A DNA stretch of 64,000 nt from contig CAJUNT010000001.1 in NCBI GenBank assembly GCA_910587735.1, positions 124,001 through 188,000 of the forward strand, in the 5' to 3' direction. This document shows, piece after piece, positions 33,253 through 42,496 of the stretch. This stretch comes from an uncultured Clostridia bacterium (GTDB taxonomy: Bacteria; Bacillota; Clostridia; Lachnospirales; Anaerotignaceae). Both the position numbers and the translations under genes were made by a program. How positions within the stretch are numbered: the first letter of the stretch is position 1; every line of letters starts with the position of its first letter. The notes beneath the pieces were generated by a model that was not told where the DNA came from, did not search any database, and was given only the letters and a program-made list of their open reading frames with translations.

Positions 33253-33277
33253 AGCAAAGGTTTTTTCTACCTTTGCC
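33253..33277 (-). terminator. Terminator of the 17-aa peptide gene
   Basis: On the minus strand, directly after the stop, GCAAAGGT pairs with ACCTTTGC across a 7-base loop and is followed by TTTTATTTTTTATTT. The plus-strand T-content is low except in the loop. Confidence 0.7.
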
Positions 33278-33331
33278 TTAGCCTATGAGTACTAAACATT
33301 CATCAATAATTTCTTGTGGTATCGTATTCAT
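33278..33331 (-). CDS. 17-residue peptide gene with its own promoter, RBS and terminator
   Basis: Start ATG at 33331, stop at 33278; product MNTIPQEIIDECLVLIG. AAAAGGAGG (33339-33347) lies 7 nt upstream, a promoter lies at 33375-33403 and a terminator at 33253-33277, so every element of an expressed unit is present within 150 bp. The peptide has one Cys and a hydrophobic C-terminus. It could be a signalling peptide, a small regulatory or toxic peptide, or a leader whose message is the functional product. No family is recognised. Confidence 0.6.
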   Translation of the reverse strand: MNTIPQEIIDECLVLIG

Positions 33332-33374
33332 ATAACAACCTCCTTTTGCTTCATAAGATACATTTTCTAATATT

Positions 33375-33403
33375 ATTATAACATAAATATAGAATTATTT
33401 CAA
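33375..33403 (-). promoter_or_regulatory. Promoter of the 17-aa peptide gene
   Basis: On the minus strand TTGAAA (33398-33403) and TATAAT (33375-33380) are exactly 17 bp apart, 44 bp before the start codon. Confidence 0.7.
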
Positions 33404-33438
33404 TAGAATTAGATTAATATTTGATGAAAAATCATAAT

Positions 33439-33470
33439 AAAAGAGTGTTGCAATCCATCAACACTCTTTT
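33439..33470. terminator. Terminator downstream of ybaB
   Basis: A 12-bp stem AAAAGAGTGTTG / CAACACTCTTTT is flanked by A/T runs on both sides. It separates the dnaX-ybaB unit from the small peptide unit. Confidence 0.75.
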
Positions 33471-33554
33471 ATTATGGTAATTATTTTAAGTTATATTATT
33501 AAAAAACAAAGTTTTTTTATAAAATGCTTATTTATAAGATGAATGCTTTTTATA

Positions 33555-33908
33555 TTAGAATAAGCCGCCTCCTAAGCCTCCCATACCACCTGTAATTTTA
33601 CCCATTTCTGTATTATACATTTCATCAGCTTGACGAATTGCTTCATTTACAGCGGATAATATTAAATCCTCTAGCATTTCTACATCATCTGGGTCAACTA
33701 CTTCTGGGTCAATTTTAATAGACTGTATTTCTTTTTTACCTGAAATAACAATTTTGACAGCACCGCCACCACTTGTCATTTCTAATGTTTTTTCATTTAA
33801 TGATTCTTGCATTTCTACCATTTGCTTTTGCATTTTTTGTGCTTGTTTCATAATGTTGTTCATATTCATGCCGCCCATACCACCCATGCCATTGAATCCT
33901 TTTGCCAT
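33555..33908 (-). CDS. ybaB: YbaB/EbfC family nucleoid-associated protein
   Basis: The 117-aa DNA-binding protein has the family core (IMKQAQKMQKQM, VKIVISGKKEIQSIKIDPEVVDPDD, NEAIRQADEM). The N- and C-termini are Gly/Met-rich (GGMGGM, GGLGGG). It lies 95 bp downstream of dnaX on the same strand, the usual arrangement; recR, often third in this cluster, is instead at 46257. AGGAGG precedes the start. Confidence 0.93.
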   Translation of the reverse strand: MAKGFNGMGGMGGMNMNNIMKQAQKMQKQMVEMQESLNEKTLEMTSGGGAVKIVISGKKEIQSIKIDPEVVDPDDVEMLEDLILSAVNEAIRQADEMYNTEMGKITGGMGGLGGGLF

Positions 33909-34003
33909 ATGTTTTTCCTCCTAAATATTGTTATATTTTGATAATTGTTTTTGTAATTTGATTATTTTATTTTACACGAAAGAAGACTATTACACAACTG
34001 CTT

Positions 34004-35605
34004 TTATTCTTGAATTTCTGCTTCTGGAAAATAATATCCAACTAAACTTTCAAATTCTGCATCAAATTCTGTTTGTTGTTCTGCTGTACCATAAACAGAA
34101 GAATACCAATTAGTATATTCTTCTTTTGTAATAGCAACAATAGAAATACTTTTTTGAATGTGTTCTTCTATTATTTGCTTTAAAAAGTCAATATTTTTTT
34201 TCACGATATCTTTTAAAGCTGGGTAATCACAAACAAGATATATATTTTGGTCTGTTTCCTGTTTAAATTCTGGAGAAATATTTTTAACAATACTCTTTAA
34301 AGATGGACTTTCTATTTTTTGACAGATATCATTCCATTGCTGTTTTATAATTTTCCTATCTTCTGAAAGTGAAGGAGGACGTTTAAATTGTTTTGGTGCA
34401 GTAATATTTTCTGTATTTTGTTTTACAGAAGGAAATGAAGTAAAAGAAATTCCGCTTTCAATTTTTCTTTCTAATGCTTTTAATTTAGCAGAAATTGCAT
34501 CTATATTTTTTTCTTCTGTAATACTACAAATTTTAAGTAATGCTACTTCAAGCAATATTCTTTCATTAGAGGCATATTTTAAGTCATTTTGTAATGCAGA
34601 AAATGTTTTTATAAAATACATACATTCTTCTTTTGACATTTTTTTTGATTGTAATTGTAATTGTTGGTATTCTTCAGAAGAAATGTCTAATAGTGAAAAT
34701 GCATCTTCTATTGTGTTGCATACAAGTATATTTCTAAAATGCACCACTAATTCTGTTACAAATTGAGCAATATCTCGCCCCTGTATCATAATTTGTTCTA
34801 TCAATTCCATTATTTTAATAGTGTTTTTTTGCAATATGGCATCTGTCATGGAAAATAAAACACTATTATCAACAGCACCAACTACATCTAATACTTTGTT
34901 TAATGTTAATGTTTCATCACTGTAAAAAGCAATACATTGGTCTAGTATACTAAGAGCATCTCTCATAGAACCATTACCCAAACGAGCAACATAATGAAGT
35001 GCCTCTTTATCTGCTGAAACATTTTCTATATTCATATAATTTTGAAGTGTTTGTGTAATTTGTTCTGTTGTAATACGATGAAAATCAAAACGCTGACAAC
35101 GAGATAATATTGTAGCAGGTACTTTTTGAGGGTCTGTGGTAGCCAATATAAATACTACATGAGCAGGAGGTTCTTCTAATGTTTTTAAAAGTGCATTGAA
35201 TGCGCCTGAAGAAAGCATATGCACCTCATCAATGATATAAATTTTGTAACGACCTTCAGTAGGGGGGTATTTTACTTCTTCTCTAATTTCTCTGATATTG
35301 TCTACACCATTGTTTGATGCGGCATCAATTTCAATCACATTCATGCTTCTATTTTCCAATGCTGCACGACAAAGTTCACATTGATTGCATGGATTGCCTT
35401 GCTTTGGAGACATACAGTTGATAGCTCTTGCAAATATTTTTGCAGTAGATGTTTTGCCTGTTCCTCTTGTACCACAAAAAAGATAAGCATGAGAAACACG
35501 ATTTGATAAAATTTGATTTTTTATTGTTTTGACAATATGTTCCTGCCCTATCACATCATCAAATGTATTAGGACGAAATTTTCTATAAAGTGCTGTATAA
35601 GACAT
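34004..35605 (-). CDS. dnaX: DNA polymerase III subunit gamma/tau
   Basis: The 533-aa clamp-loader ATPase has Walker A GTRGTGKTST, a zinc site (CMSPKQGNPCNQCELC), Walker B IYIIDEVHML and sensor LATTDPQKVP. The AAA+ domains occupy the first 360 residues. The C-terminal 150 residues resemble the tau-specific extension and end in an acidic segment. GGAGGG precedes the ATG. Confidence 0.95.
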   Translation of the reverse strand: MSYTALYRKFRPNTFDDVIGQEHIVKTIKNQILSNRVSHAYLFCGTRGTGKTSTAKIFARAINCMSPKQGNPCNQCELCRAALENRSMNVIEIDAASNNGVDNIREIREEVKYPPTEGRYKIYIIDEVHMLSSGAFNALLKTLEEPPAHVVFILATTDPQKVPATILSRCQRFDFHRITTEQITQTLQNYMNIENVSADKEALHYVARLGNGSMRDALSILDQCIAFYSDETLTLNKVLDVVGAVDNSVLFSMTDAILQKNTIKIMELIEQIMIQGRDIAQFVTELVVHFRNILVCNTIEDAFSLLDISSEEYQQLQLQSKKMSKEECMYFIKTFSALQNDLKYASNERILLEVALLKICSITEEKNIDAISAKLKALERKIESGISFTSFPSVKQNTENITAPKQFKRPPSLSEDRKIIKQQWNDICQKIESPSLKSIVKNISPEFKQETDQNIYLVCDYPALKDIVKKNIDFLKQIIEEHIQKSISIVAITKEEYTNWYSSVYGTAEQQTEFDAEFESLVGYYFPEAEIQE

Positions 35606-35751
35606 AATGTAAACACTCCCTCCGATTTTGTTATTTTATCACAGCAAATACAAAAAAGAAAGGGGATATGTTAGATTGTGTTTTTTGTTTCAAGTCAAAA
35701 GCATTTTATTTAGAAAAATATAATAAAATAATCAATGAGGTAGGTGTTTTT

Positions 35752-36468
35752 ATGAAAATAATGGAAAAATATTGCTGTTTATTATTACTATTGCTTATAT
35801 TATTTTATGGAGTAACAAAAAATAATCAACAAAGTACATTACAAAAAGTACTTTTTGATGAATATCATTGGCAAGCAATAGAGGGTGTATATAGTAAAGT
35901 ATATTATAAAACAGAAAAAGAATATGCAGAATTGATACAAAGACAAGCAGATACTTATTATACTATGATAGCAAAGGATTTTGAATGGAATAAAAAAGAA
36001 AAAATAAATTTTATACTTTTTGAAACAAAAGAAGATTTTATGTCGTCATTATTTTATAGAGGAAATATTACTATGGGAGCATATTATAATGGAGTAATAG
36101 GAGTACTTTCTCCCAACTTATGGGAAAATCAAAAACAATATTGGAAAAAAACAGATGATTTTTTAGAAAAAGGTCCAGTTGTGCATGAAATGATTCATTT
36201 TGCAGTAGATGATAAGACGATGGGGAATTGTGAAGAATTTTTATCAGAAGGTATTGCATTATATTATGAAAAGAAATATACAGGTTTTTCAATGCCTGTT
36301 TCAAAAGGACAAATTACAACAAAAGAATTGCAACAAAATTTTGATAAGTTAGATAGTTCTTTCGCTTATTGGAAAAGCTATGAGTGGGTACAAAAGTTTG
36401 TAGAATGTTATGGAGAAAAAACATTACAAAAAGCATTACAGCAAATGGCAGAAAAATGTTACAAATAG
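35752..36468 (+). CDS. Membrane-anchored gluzincin-type metallopeptidase (peptidase MA-like)
   Basis: The protein (239 aa) begins with a hydrophobic anchor or signal (CCLLLLLLILFYGVT). It has the zinc motif VVHEMIHFAVDD (HExxH) followed 20 residues later by EFLSEGIALYYEK, whose Glu would be the third ligand. This is the gluzincin layout of the peptidase MA family; the active site would face outside. The open frame starts at 35668, but that ATG is only 2 nt from AAGGGG. GAGGTAGGTG is better placed for 35752. It is a lone gene between dnaX and walR. Confidence 0.75.
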   Translation: MKIMEKYCCLLLLLLILFYGVTKNNQQSTLQKVLFDEYHWQAIEGVYSKVYYKTEKEYAELIQRQADTYYTMIAKDFEWNKKEKINFILFETKEDFMSSLFYRGNITMGAYYNGVIGVLSPNLWENQKQYWKKTDDFLEKGPVVHEMIHFAVDDKTMGNCEEFLSEGIALYYEKKYTGFSMPVSKGQITTKELQQNFDKLDSSFAYWKSYEWVQKFVECYGEKTLQKALQQMAEKCYK

Positions 36469-36584
36469 TGAATTATGTTTTTATTTTACATTTTTATGTA
36501 TTTTTAGTATAATAAAAATATAGCAAAACAGGAAAGAATACTTTTGGCTCTTTAATAAATATGTTGAGTATAGGAGGTGCAGTT

Positions 36585-37280
36585 TTGCAGAAAAAAGTAT
36601 TGATTGTAGATGACGAAAAGAATATTGTAGACATTATAGCATTTAATTTAAAAAAAGAGGGATTTCAAGTAATAAAAGCAGGAGATGGAGAAGAAGGACT
36701 CAAAAAAACATTTGAACAACAGCCAGATATTATATTATTGGATATTATGATGCCTAAAATGGACGGTTATGAAACCTGTAAAAAAATCAGAGAAAAGTTA
36801 CAAACACCTATTATTATGCTGACAGCAAGAGCAGAAGAAGTGGATAAAGTATTAGGGTTGGAATTAGGTGCAGATGATTATGTTACAAAACCTTTTGGCA
36901 TTAGAGAATTAGTAGCAAGGGTAAAAGCAAATCTTCGCCGATTGGAAGCTTTGGAAAAGCGTTCTACTGCTGTAATAGGAAATCAACAACAATATGGTAG
37001 AATTGTTATTAATTTAGACAGATATGAAGTACAAAAAGATGGTACAGTAATTGATTTAACTTATAGAGAATTTGAACTACTTAAATTTTTAGCACAGCAA
37101 AAGGGACAAGTTTTTTCAAGAGAGGCATTGCTTGAAAAAGTATGGGGATATGAATATTTTGGAGATGTACGAACTGTAGATGTTACAGTGCGAAGACTGA
37201 GAGAAAAAATTGAAGATGACCCTGGAAAACCAACAACAATATTGACAAAAAGAGGCGTAGGCTATTATTTTGATTGTTAA
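36585..37280 (+). CDS. walR: Response regulator WalR-like (OmpR family)
   Basis: The receiver domain has LIVDDEKNIVDII, the phospho-Asp in ILLDIMMPKMDG, and VTKPFGIREL. The C-terminal winged helix has TYREFELLKFLAQ and RTVDVTVRRLREKIE. With the kinase, yycH, yycI and walJ following, it is WalR (YycF), the regulator of cell-wall metabolism. The open frame begins at ATG 36561, but AGGAGG lies after that codon and 8 nt before TTG 36585, so TTG is preferred (231 aa). Confidence 0.93.
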   Translation: MQKKVLIVDDEKNIVDIIAFNLKKEGFQVIKAGDGEEGLKKTFEQQPDIILLDIMMPKMDGYETCKKIREKLQTPIIMLTARAEEVDKVLGLELGADDYVTKPFGIRELVARVKANLRRLEALEKRSTAVIGNQQQYGRIVINLDRYEVQKDGTVIDLTYREFELLKFLAQQKGQVFSREALLEKVWGYEYFGDVRTVDVTVRRLREKIEDDPGKPTTILTKRGVGYYFDC

Positions 37281-37287
37281 GGGATAG

Positions 37288-39078
37288 ATGAGTAAAATGA
37301 AAAGTTTAAAATGGAAGTTAATTACCATGTATTTGGGCTTAGTACTTTTGGTAATGATTGTAAGCGGAACATATATATTATTAAGTTTAAAAAATATTGA
37401 AATTAGCAAATCAAAACAAGATTTGGAAACATATGCCGAAAAAATAAATGACCAAGTGATTGCAAAAGAAGAAGAAAAGAATTTTCAGTCAAAATTGTTA
37501 GGTACAATGTCTAATTCCATAGGCATACAAGGAAATATATTGGACGCCAAAGGAAAAACCATTGCTTCTACTGCCGATGTGCAGCCCCCTTATGAAGATT
37601 ATAAAAGTTCTGTCATTGTAACAGCAATGGCAGGCATTTCTTCTTTTTCTACGGGTAAAAAAAATACAGATTCTTTTTGGCTGGCAAAAGAATGGATGAG
37701 TTATGCTACACCAGTAAAAGATGAAAGCGATACCGTTCGCTATATTATATTTACGAGATTAGATGCTACTGATATGAAAAATAGCTTGAGGCAAACAACA
37801 CGTATTATTATTATTGCTGTCATGCTTGCACTATTATTAGCAGCAATTATGGGGTTTGTTTTTTCTCAAACATTAACTGGTCCGATATTAGAATTAACAA
37901 GGGGTGCAAAAAATTTAGCTGAAGGTAGTTTGAATCAAAAAATAAAAGTCCGAAGTGATGATGAAATTGGACAGCTTACAGCAAGCTTTAATAATATGGC
38001 AACAAAATTAAAAAAGAATATTGCAGATATGTCAAAAGAAAAAAATAAGTTGGAAATTATATTACATAATATGACCGATGGTGTACTTTCTTTTGATAAA
38101 GATGGAAAACTAATGCACGTGAATACTGCTAGTATGGGAATGTTAGAGGTAGACGAACTGAATTTAACATTTTCACAATTTATAAAAGAATTTGATATTA
38201 ATTCAGGTGTTTATTTGGATATGAGCCCAGAACTTTCTCAAAAAATCAATTTTCCAGTAGGAAATCGTTTTATTAATGCAAGTTTTTCTCCTTATTCTAG
38301 TGAAACGGAAAAAATTGCAGGTGTAGTAGTCGTATTACAGGACATTACAGAACAAAAGAAATTAGACGATATGAGAAAAGAATTTGTTGCAAATGTTTCA
38401 CATGAATTGAGAACACCTTTGACAACAATAAAAAGTTATACAGAAACACTTTTAGATGGTGCATTAGAAGATAAAGAAATTGCAGAGGAGTTTTTAGGAA
38501 TTGTAAATAGTGAAGCAGATAGAATGGCATTTTTAGTAAGAGATTTGTTGCAACTTTCTCGATTTGATAGTAAACAGGTACAATTAGATATTACAGAAAT
38601 TCCATTAAATGCATTTTTAGAAGAAACAGTGCGTCAAAATAAAATTCATGCAGAGGCAAAACATCAAAATTTATATTATGTGCCTGCAAAAAAAGATGTC
38701 ATATTATATGGGGATAGAGATAGAATTAGTCAAGTTATTAATAACATTGTTACAAACGCCATAAAATATAGTTTGGCAGAGGCAGAAATACGTATTTCTA
38801 CAGGAGAAGATGCTTACTATTATAAAATTATGGTAAAAGATACAGGTATGGGGATACAAAGAGAGGATTTACCTAGAATATTTGAGCGTTTTTATAGAGT
38901 AGATAAAGCGCGTAGCAGAGCAATGGGGGGTACTGGTTTGGGACTTGCTATTGCAAAGGAAATTATGGAAAGCCATAGAGGACGTTTGACAGCAGAAAGT
39001 GAATACGGAAAAGGAACAACTATGACAATGTGGTTTCCTAAGGCACAACAAGAGCCTTGGGAGGGAGAAATATTTTAA
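37288..39078 (+). CDS. walK: Sensor histidine kinase WalK-like
   Basis: The 596-aa kinase has two membrane helices (LITMYLGLVLLVMIVSG near residue 12, IIIIAVMLALLLAAIMGFVF near 175) with an extracytoplasmic sensor between. A HAMP domain follows, then a PAS domain (IILHNMTDGVLSFDKDGKL), HisKA with phospho-acceptor in VSHELRTPLTT, and an HATPase domain (NIVTNAIKYS, DTGMGIQ, GGTGLGLAIAKE). It starts 8 bp after walR; an ATG three codons later (37297) is also plausible. Confidence 0.94.
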   Translation: MSKMKSLKWKLITMYLGLVLLVMIVSGTYILLSLKNIEISKSKQDLETYAEKINDQVIAKEEEKNFQSKLLGTMSNSIGIQGNILDAKGKTIASTADVQPPYEDYKSSVIVTAMAGISSFSTGKKNTDSFWLAKEWMSYATPVKDESDTVRYIIFTRLDATDMKNSLRQTTRIIIIAVMLALLLAAIMGFVFSQTLTGPILELTRGAKNLAEGSLNQKIKVRSDDEIGQLTASFNNMATKLKKNIADMSKEKNKLEIILHNMTDGVLSFDKDGKLMHVNTASMGMLEVDELNLTFSQFIKEFDINSGVYLDMSPELSQKINFPVGNRFINASFSPYSSETEKIAGVVVVLQDITEQKKLDDMRKEFVANVSHELRTPLTTIKSYTETLLDGALEDKEIAEEFLGIVNSEADRMAFLVRDLLQLSRFDSKQVQLDITEIPLNAFLEETVRQNKIHAEAKHQNLYYVPAKKDVILYGDRDRISQVINNIVTNAIKYSLAEAEIRISTGEDAYYYKIMVKDTGMGIQREDLPRIFERFYRVDKARSRAMGGTGLGLAIAKEIMESHRGRLTAESEYGKGTTMTMWFPKAQQEPWEGEIF

Positions 39079-39209
39079 TATGGATATACCAAAATAATGT
39101 AATTCAAACGTAAGAGCATTGTAACATAATTGTAACATTGTTGGGTTATAATATGTGCGTGTAGAGTACTATGGTACAAAAAATTTTAGTTTAAGGAGGC
39201 CCATTAGAA

Positions 39210-39683
39210 ATGAAAAAGTTTTCTATAGCGTTTATTGTTGTAATGCTTTTTTGCTTTGCACCAGTTTTTGTTTACGCAAGGCCTCTTGATGCTGAAACGG
39301 CGGAGCAAGAACTCGGTTTTTCCGTAACGAGTGGTATTGATATGTCTAAAGAAACTCAGTCTACATTTGATGATTCTAAAACAATATCAGGTATAGCAGA
39401 CCAAGGAACTGCCATTGAAATCAGTGTTAGTACAAAAGATGCCAATGGAGATTTGAAAGAAAGTGCAAATTTTCAACTAGAAGTTGGTGCTTCTGGTATG
39501 TTTAGCCAGACTGTAGAATTAAGCCTTGGAGAAAATGTTGTAGCTATTACAGCATCAAAAGAGGGATACGAAACAGTCAATGAAGAAACCATTGTCAAAC
39601 GGCGAAATATCACCATTAAAAATGAATTGGAGAATACAGTTTCGATTCCCGGCAGCACAAGAACCCTATCGCTAACAATGTAA
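39210..39683 (+). CDS. Secreted protein with an Ig/adhesion-like domain in the wal operon
   Basis: The 157-aa product has a clear Sec signal peptide (MKKFSIAFIVVMLFCFAPVFVYA) and a beta-rich mature part. The region TISGIADQGTAIEISVS to LGENVVAITASKEG resembles a bacterial Ig-like (Bacuni/invasin-like) fold. No family is firmly recognised. It lies between walK and yycH, an unusual insertion into that conserved order, so a role in sensing or modulating WalK is possible but inferred only from position. AAGGAGG precedes the start. Confidence 0.7.
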   Translation: MKKFSIAFIVVMLFCFAPVFVYARPLDAETAEQELGFSVTSGIDMSKETQSTFDDSKTISGIADQGTAIEISVSTKDANGDLKESANFQLEVGASGMFSQTVELSLGENVVAITASKEGYETVNEETIVKRRNITIKNELENTVSIPGSTRTLSLTM

Positions 39684-39719
39684 TTGGGCAAAAATGAAAT
39701 ATAGAAGCGGTGAAAATCA

Positions 39720-41102
39720 ATGAATATCAACAAAATTAAAAATTTTGTCATTATTATTTTGGTTATAGCTGCTGTTTATCAAACGGGATTGTTATGGCTT
39801 GAGGATACTGCAAGCCATAACTTTTTTTATACTATTTTTGGACTGGAAAGTCAAAAAGAATTTACGGCAGAAGGAAATACATTGCTTTTGCCCAGTAAAT
39901 TTGTGATAGGCAGCGGAAACAAAAAATATACATTAGCATATGCAAGTGACATAGAAAAAGAAGCAGTATTATCAGAAGGCAATAATTTATTACAGGAAGT
40001 TTTGACACAGGGAACAGCAGATACAACAATAAAATCAGTGAATTGGGACAGCATATTAGAAAATAAATGTTTACTTTTACAGTATCATTTTTTTGTTCCA
40101 GTAGAAGAATATTTTGAAAATTATAATAAAAAGCTTTTAATACCTGCGTTGGAAAGCTTTAATTGTATTGCTATTGTGCCAAGTAAAACCAATAATAGCA
40201 CAACAAATATTTATTTTATCAATACTGCTTTAGAACAAAGTTGTAATATAACAATAGAAAAGTCACGATTTAGTGCAGATTTATATACTATGCTAGAACA
40301 GAAAGAGAATCATTTAACATATGTTTCTACAAAACAAAGTGGTTTTAATTTATTTTGTGATAGTGTATTTGTACCTCAATGGAAAGAAGAAAGTTTTCCT
40401 TATAGGAGTGTTGTAGAAATCAATCCTTTTATGAAAGATGGTAGTATTAATCGATATTTTTTGGAAAATTCAGTAGATAGCTTTTTTAAAAATTTAGAAT
40501 CAGACTGGAATAGAGTAGATGAAACAGGTACATTTATATTTAGTGATGAAAATGTTGTAGTAAGATATTATCCAAAAGGAATATTGGAATATTATAGCTA
40601 TGGAACATATGACACAGATGCAGTAACAAATATTGCTATTGGATATCAAATTTGCAAAAATTTTATGAATAATGATACTTCATTAAAAACAGAAGTATAT
40701 TTATCTGGTATAGAAATGAATAGAAATGAAATGATATACTATTTTGATTATACTGTAGATAATTATCCTATACTACTTTCAGAAGCAGTACAAAATGATT
40801 TTGAAATATCCCATGCTATAGAAATTTCAGTCAGAGGAAATTCTGTAAGAAAATATAAAAGATATGCTCATAATTTTAGAGCAGTTGATGTAAAAGATAA
40901 ACAAATATCTGTGGAATTTTTGGAAGCATTAGACCAAGCCATTGAACAATATCAAATTAATCATAAAGAATCAGATATAAAAGAAGTAGAAGATATGTAT
41001 TTAGGTTATTTTGTAGAACCTGATTTTGTTGTAACAATGAAATGGATAACAGAGTTATATGATGAATTGTATATTGGAAAAACAGTAAAGGATAAAACAT
41101 AA
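39720..41102 (+). CDS. yycH: YycH-like two-component system regulatory protein
   Basis: The 460-aa protein has one N-terminal membrane anchor (FVIIILVIAAVYQTGLLWL) and a large extracytoplasmic part. Sequence is diverged, but size, topology and position between walK and yycI match YycH, a membrane protein that modulates WalK activity. Confidence 0.8.
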   Translation: MNINKIKNFVIIILVIAAVYQTGLLWLEDTASHNFFYTIFGLESQKEFTAEGNTLLLPSKFVIGSGNKKYTLAYASDIEKEAVLSEGNNLLQEVLTQGTADTTIKSVNWDSILENKCLLLQYHFFVPVEEYFENYNKKLLIPALESFNCIAIVPSKTNNSTTNIYFINTALEQSCNITIEKSRFSADLYTMLEQKENHLTYVSTKQSGFNLFCDSVFVPQWKEESFPYRSVVEINPFMKDGSINRYFLENSVDSFFKNLESDWNRVDETGTFIFSDENVVVRYYPKGILEYYSYGTYDTDAVTNIAIGYQICKNFMNNDTSLKTEVYLSGIEMNRNEMIYYFDYTVDNYPILLSEAVQNDFEISHAIEISVRGNSVRKYKRYAHNFRAVDVKDKQISVEFLEALDQAIEQYQINHKESDIKEVEDMYLGYFVEPDFVVTMKWITELYDELYIGKTVKDKT

Positions 41103-41151
41103 TATTATTTTTATAATAGTATGAATAATAATAGAAAGGAGGAAGAACTTT

Positions 41152-42033
41152 ATGGAGTGGAAAGCAGTAAAAAATTTACTATTAGTATTGCTTTTAATGA
41201 TAAATGCAGTATTAGGTTTTTTTAATTATGAGCAGTATCAACAAAATATGTTAAGTTCTAGCCAAGAAAAAGCCATTTATGAAGTTCTTTCTCAAAATAG
41301 AATTATATTATATACAGACCTTTTAACCAAATTTCCTCCTATGAGAAAACTTTCACTTAGTGCGCCTATGTATAGCAGAGATGACATGAAACAACAGTTT
41401 TTTGCTCAAGAAGAAGTAACGATTACAGTAGAATTTAATAAAACAATTATAACTGGTGAAAATAAAATACTTACTATGGAAGGAAATAAAGGTCAATTAG
41501 TATTTATCAATGGCACAAGAGAAAGTACAAAAATTACATTAGATGAAGCAAGAAAAGAAGCAAAAGAATTTATGGATTCATTATCAATAAAAATAGCGGA
41601 GAATTTTGAGATTGGTAATGTACAAGAAATAGAAAATGGTTATAAAGTAACATTTTTTGAAAAGTATAAAGGAGAATATGTCTTTGCAAATTGTTTTGAA
41701 ATATATATAGGAGAAAAGGGGATTTCTCATGTTGATTTAAATTATTTTATAACAGAAGGATTTACAGGAGATAAAAAAGATATTTGTTTTTCTGATGAGG
41801 CATTACTTACTTTTTTAAGGGAAATAGAAAAAGAAAGAGAAGAAACAGGTATTTATGAAACGGTTACAGTGCAAAAAATGGACTTAGGATATGATTTTCA
41901 AGAAATGGAATATTTAAAAGTAGATAATGTGGCAAAATTAGTGCCATGTTATAGAATTTATGTTTTAGGAAAGCAAAAACCATATATTATAAATGCGTAT
42001 ACGAATGAAATGATAAGAGAAATAAAAGAATGA
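41152..42033 (+). CDS. yycI: YycI-like two-component system regulatory protein
   Basis: The 293-aa protein has a single N-terminal membrane helix (LLLVLLLMINAVLGFFNYEQY) typical of YycI and an extracytoplasmic domain with LDEARKEAKEFM and a C-terminal YNPY-like segment (CYRIYVLGKQKPYIINAYT). YycI forms a complex with YycH and WalK. AAAGGAGGAAG precedes the start, and a terminator follows. Confidence 0.83.
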   Translation: MEWKAVKNLLLVLLLMINAVLGFFNYEQYQQNMLSSSQEKAIYEVLSQNRIILYTDLLTKFPPMRKLSLSAPMYSRDDMKQQFFAQEEVTITVEFNKTIITGENKILTMEGNKGQLVFINGTRESTKITLDEARKEAKEFMDSLSIKIAENFEIGNVQEIENGYKVTFFEKYKGEYVFANCFEIYIGEKGISHVDLNYFITEGFTGDKKDICFSDEALLTFLREIEKEREETGIYETVTVQKMDLGYDFQEMEYLKVDNVAKLVPCYRIYVLGKQKPYIINAYTNEMIREIKE

Positions 42034-42041
42034 TGAACAAA

Positions 42042-42075
42042 ATACCCCTTACTTGTTATAGTTAGGGGTATTATA
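42042..42075 (+). terminator. Terminator of the walRK-yycHI operon
   Basis: ATACCCCT pairs with AGGGGTAT across a loop, 9 bp after the yycI stop, followed by TATAATAT rather than a clean T-run. Confidence 0.6.
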
Positions 42076-42496
42076 ATATGATAGAAATATGTTTTATTAT
42101 ATATAATAATGAAAAATTTTATTTTTAGCAGTTCTATCATATAAAAAATGTTTGAGATTTTAATATTTAGTGGTATAATTGCTATAATAAAAAAAGAAAT
42201 TTGTAATATATAATTGATGTATGGTTGAATGTTATTTATATGATGATAAATGTTTTTAGTTTTTTGTAATGTAGAATGTTTGGAATAAATTGATAAAATA
42301 AATTTACGAATATATTTAATTTGTGTTATAATACATTACTGATATATTTTTTGATAGGAATGGATGTATTATACTATTTGATAACATAATTTAATTTGAT
42401 AAGTTACATAAAAATAAATATAGATTTTAAAATGATATAGTCTACTGACTTTTGATATGAAAAACAAGAGTTTCTTTGGGAGGAATTGAAGTTTTT
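42076..42496. other. AT-rich spacer before murA
   Basis: About 420 bp of extremely AT-rich sequence with no supported ORF. It must hold the murA promoter (several TATAAT-like words, for example near 42330), but no single one is compelling. Confidence 0.4.

Noticed and set aside
33253..33277. Plus-strand terminator for the amidase gene
   Set aside because: The T-run follows the stem on the minus strand, directly after the 17-codon peptide frame; it may only incidentally serve the amidase gene.
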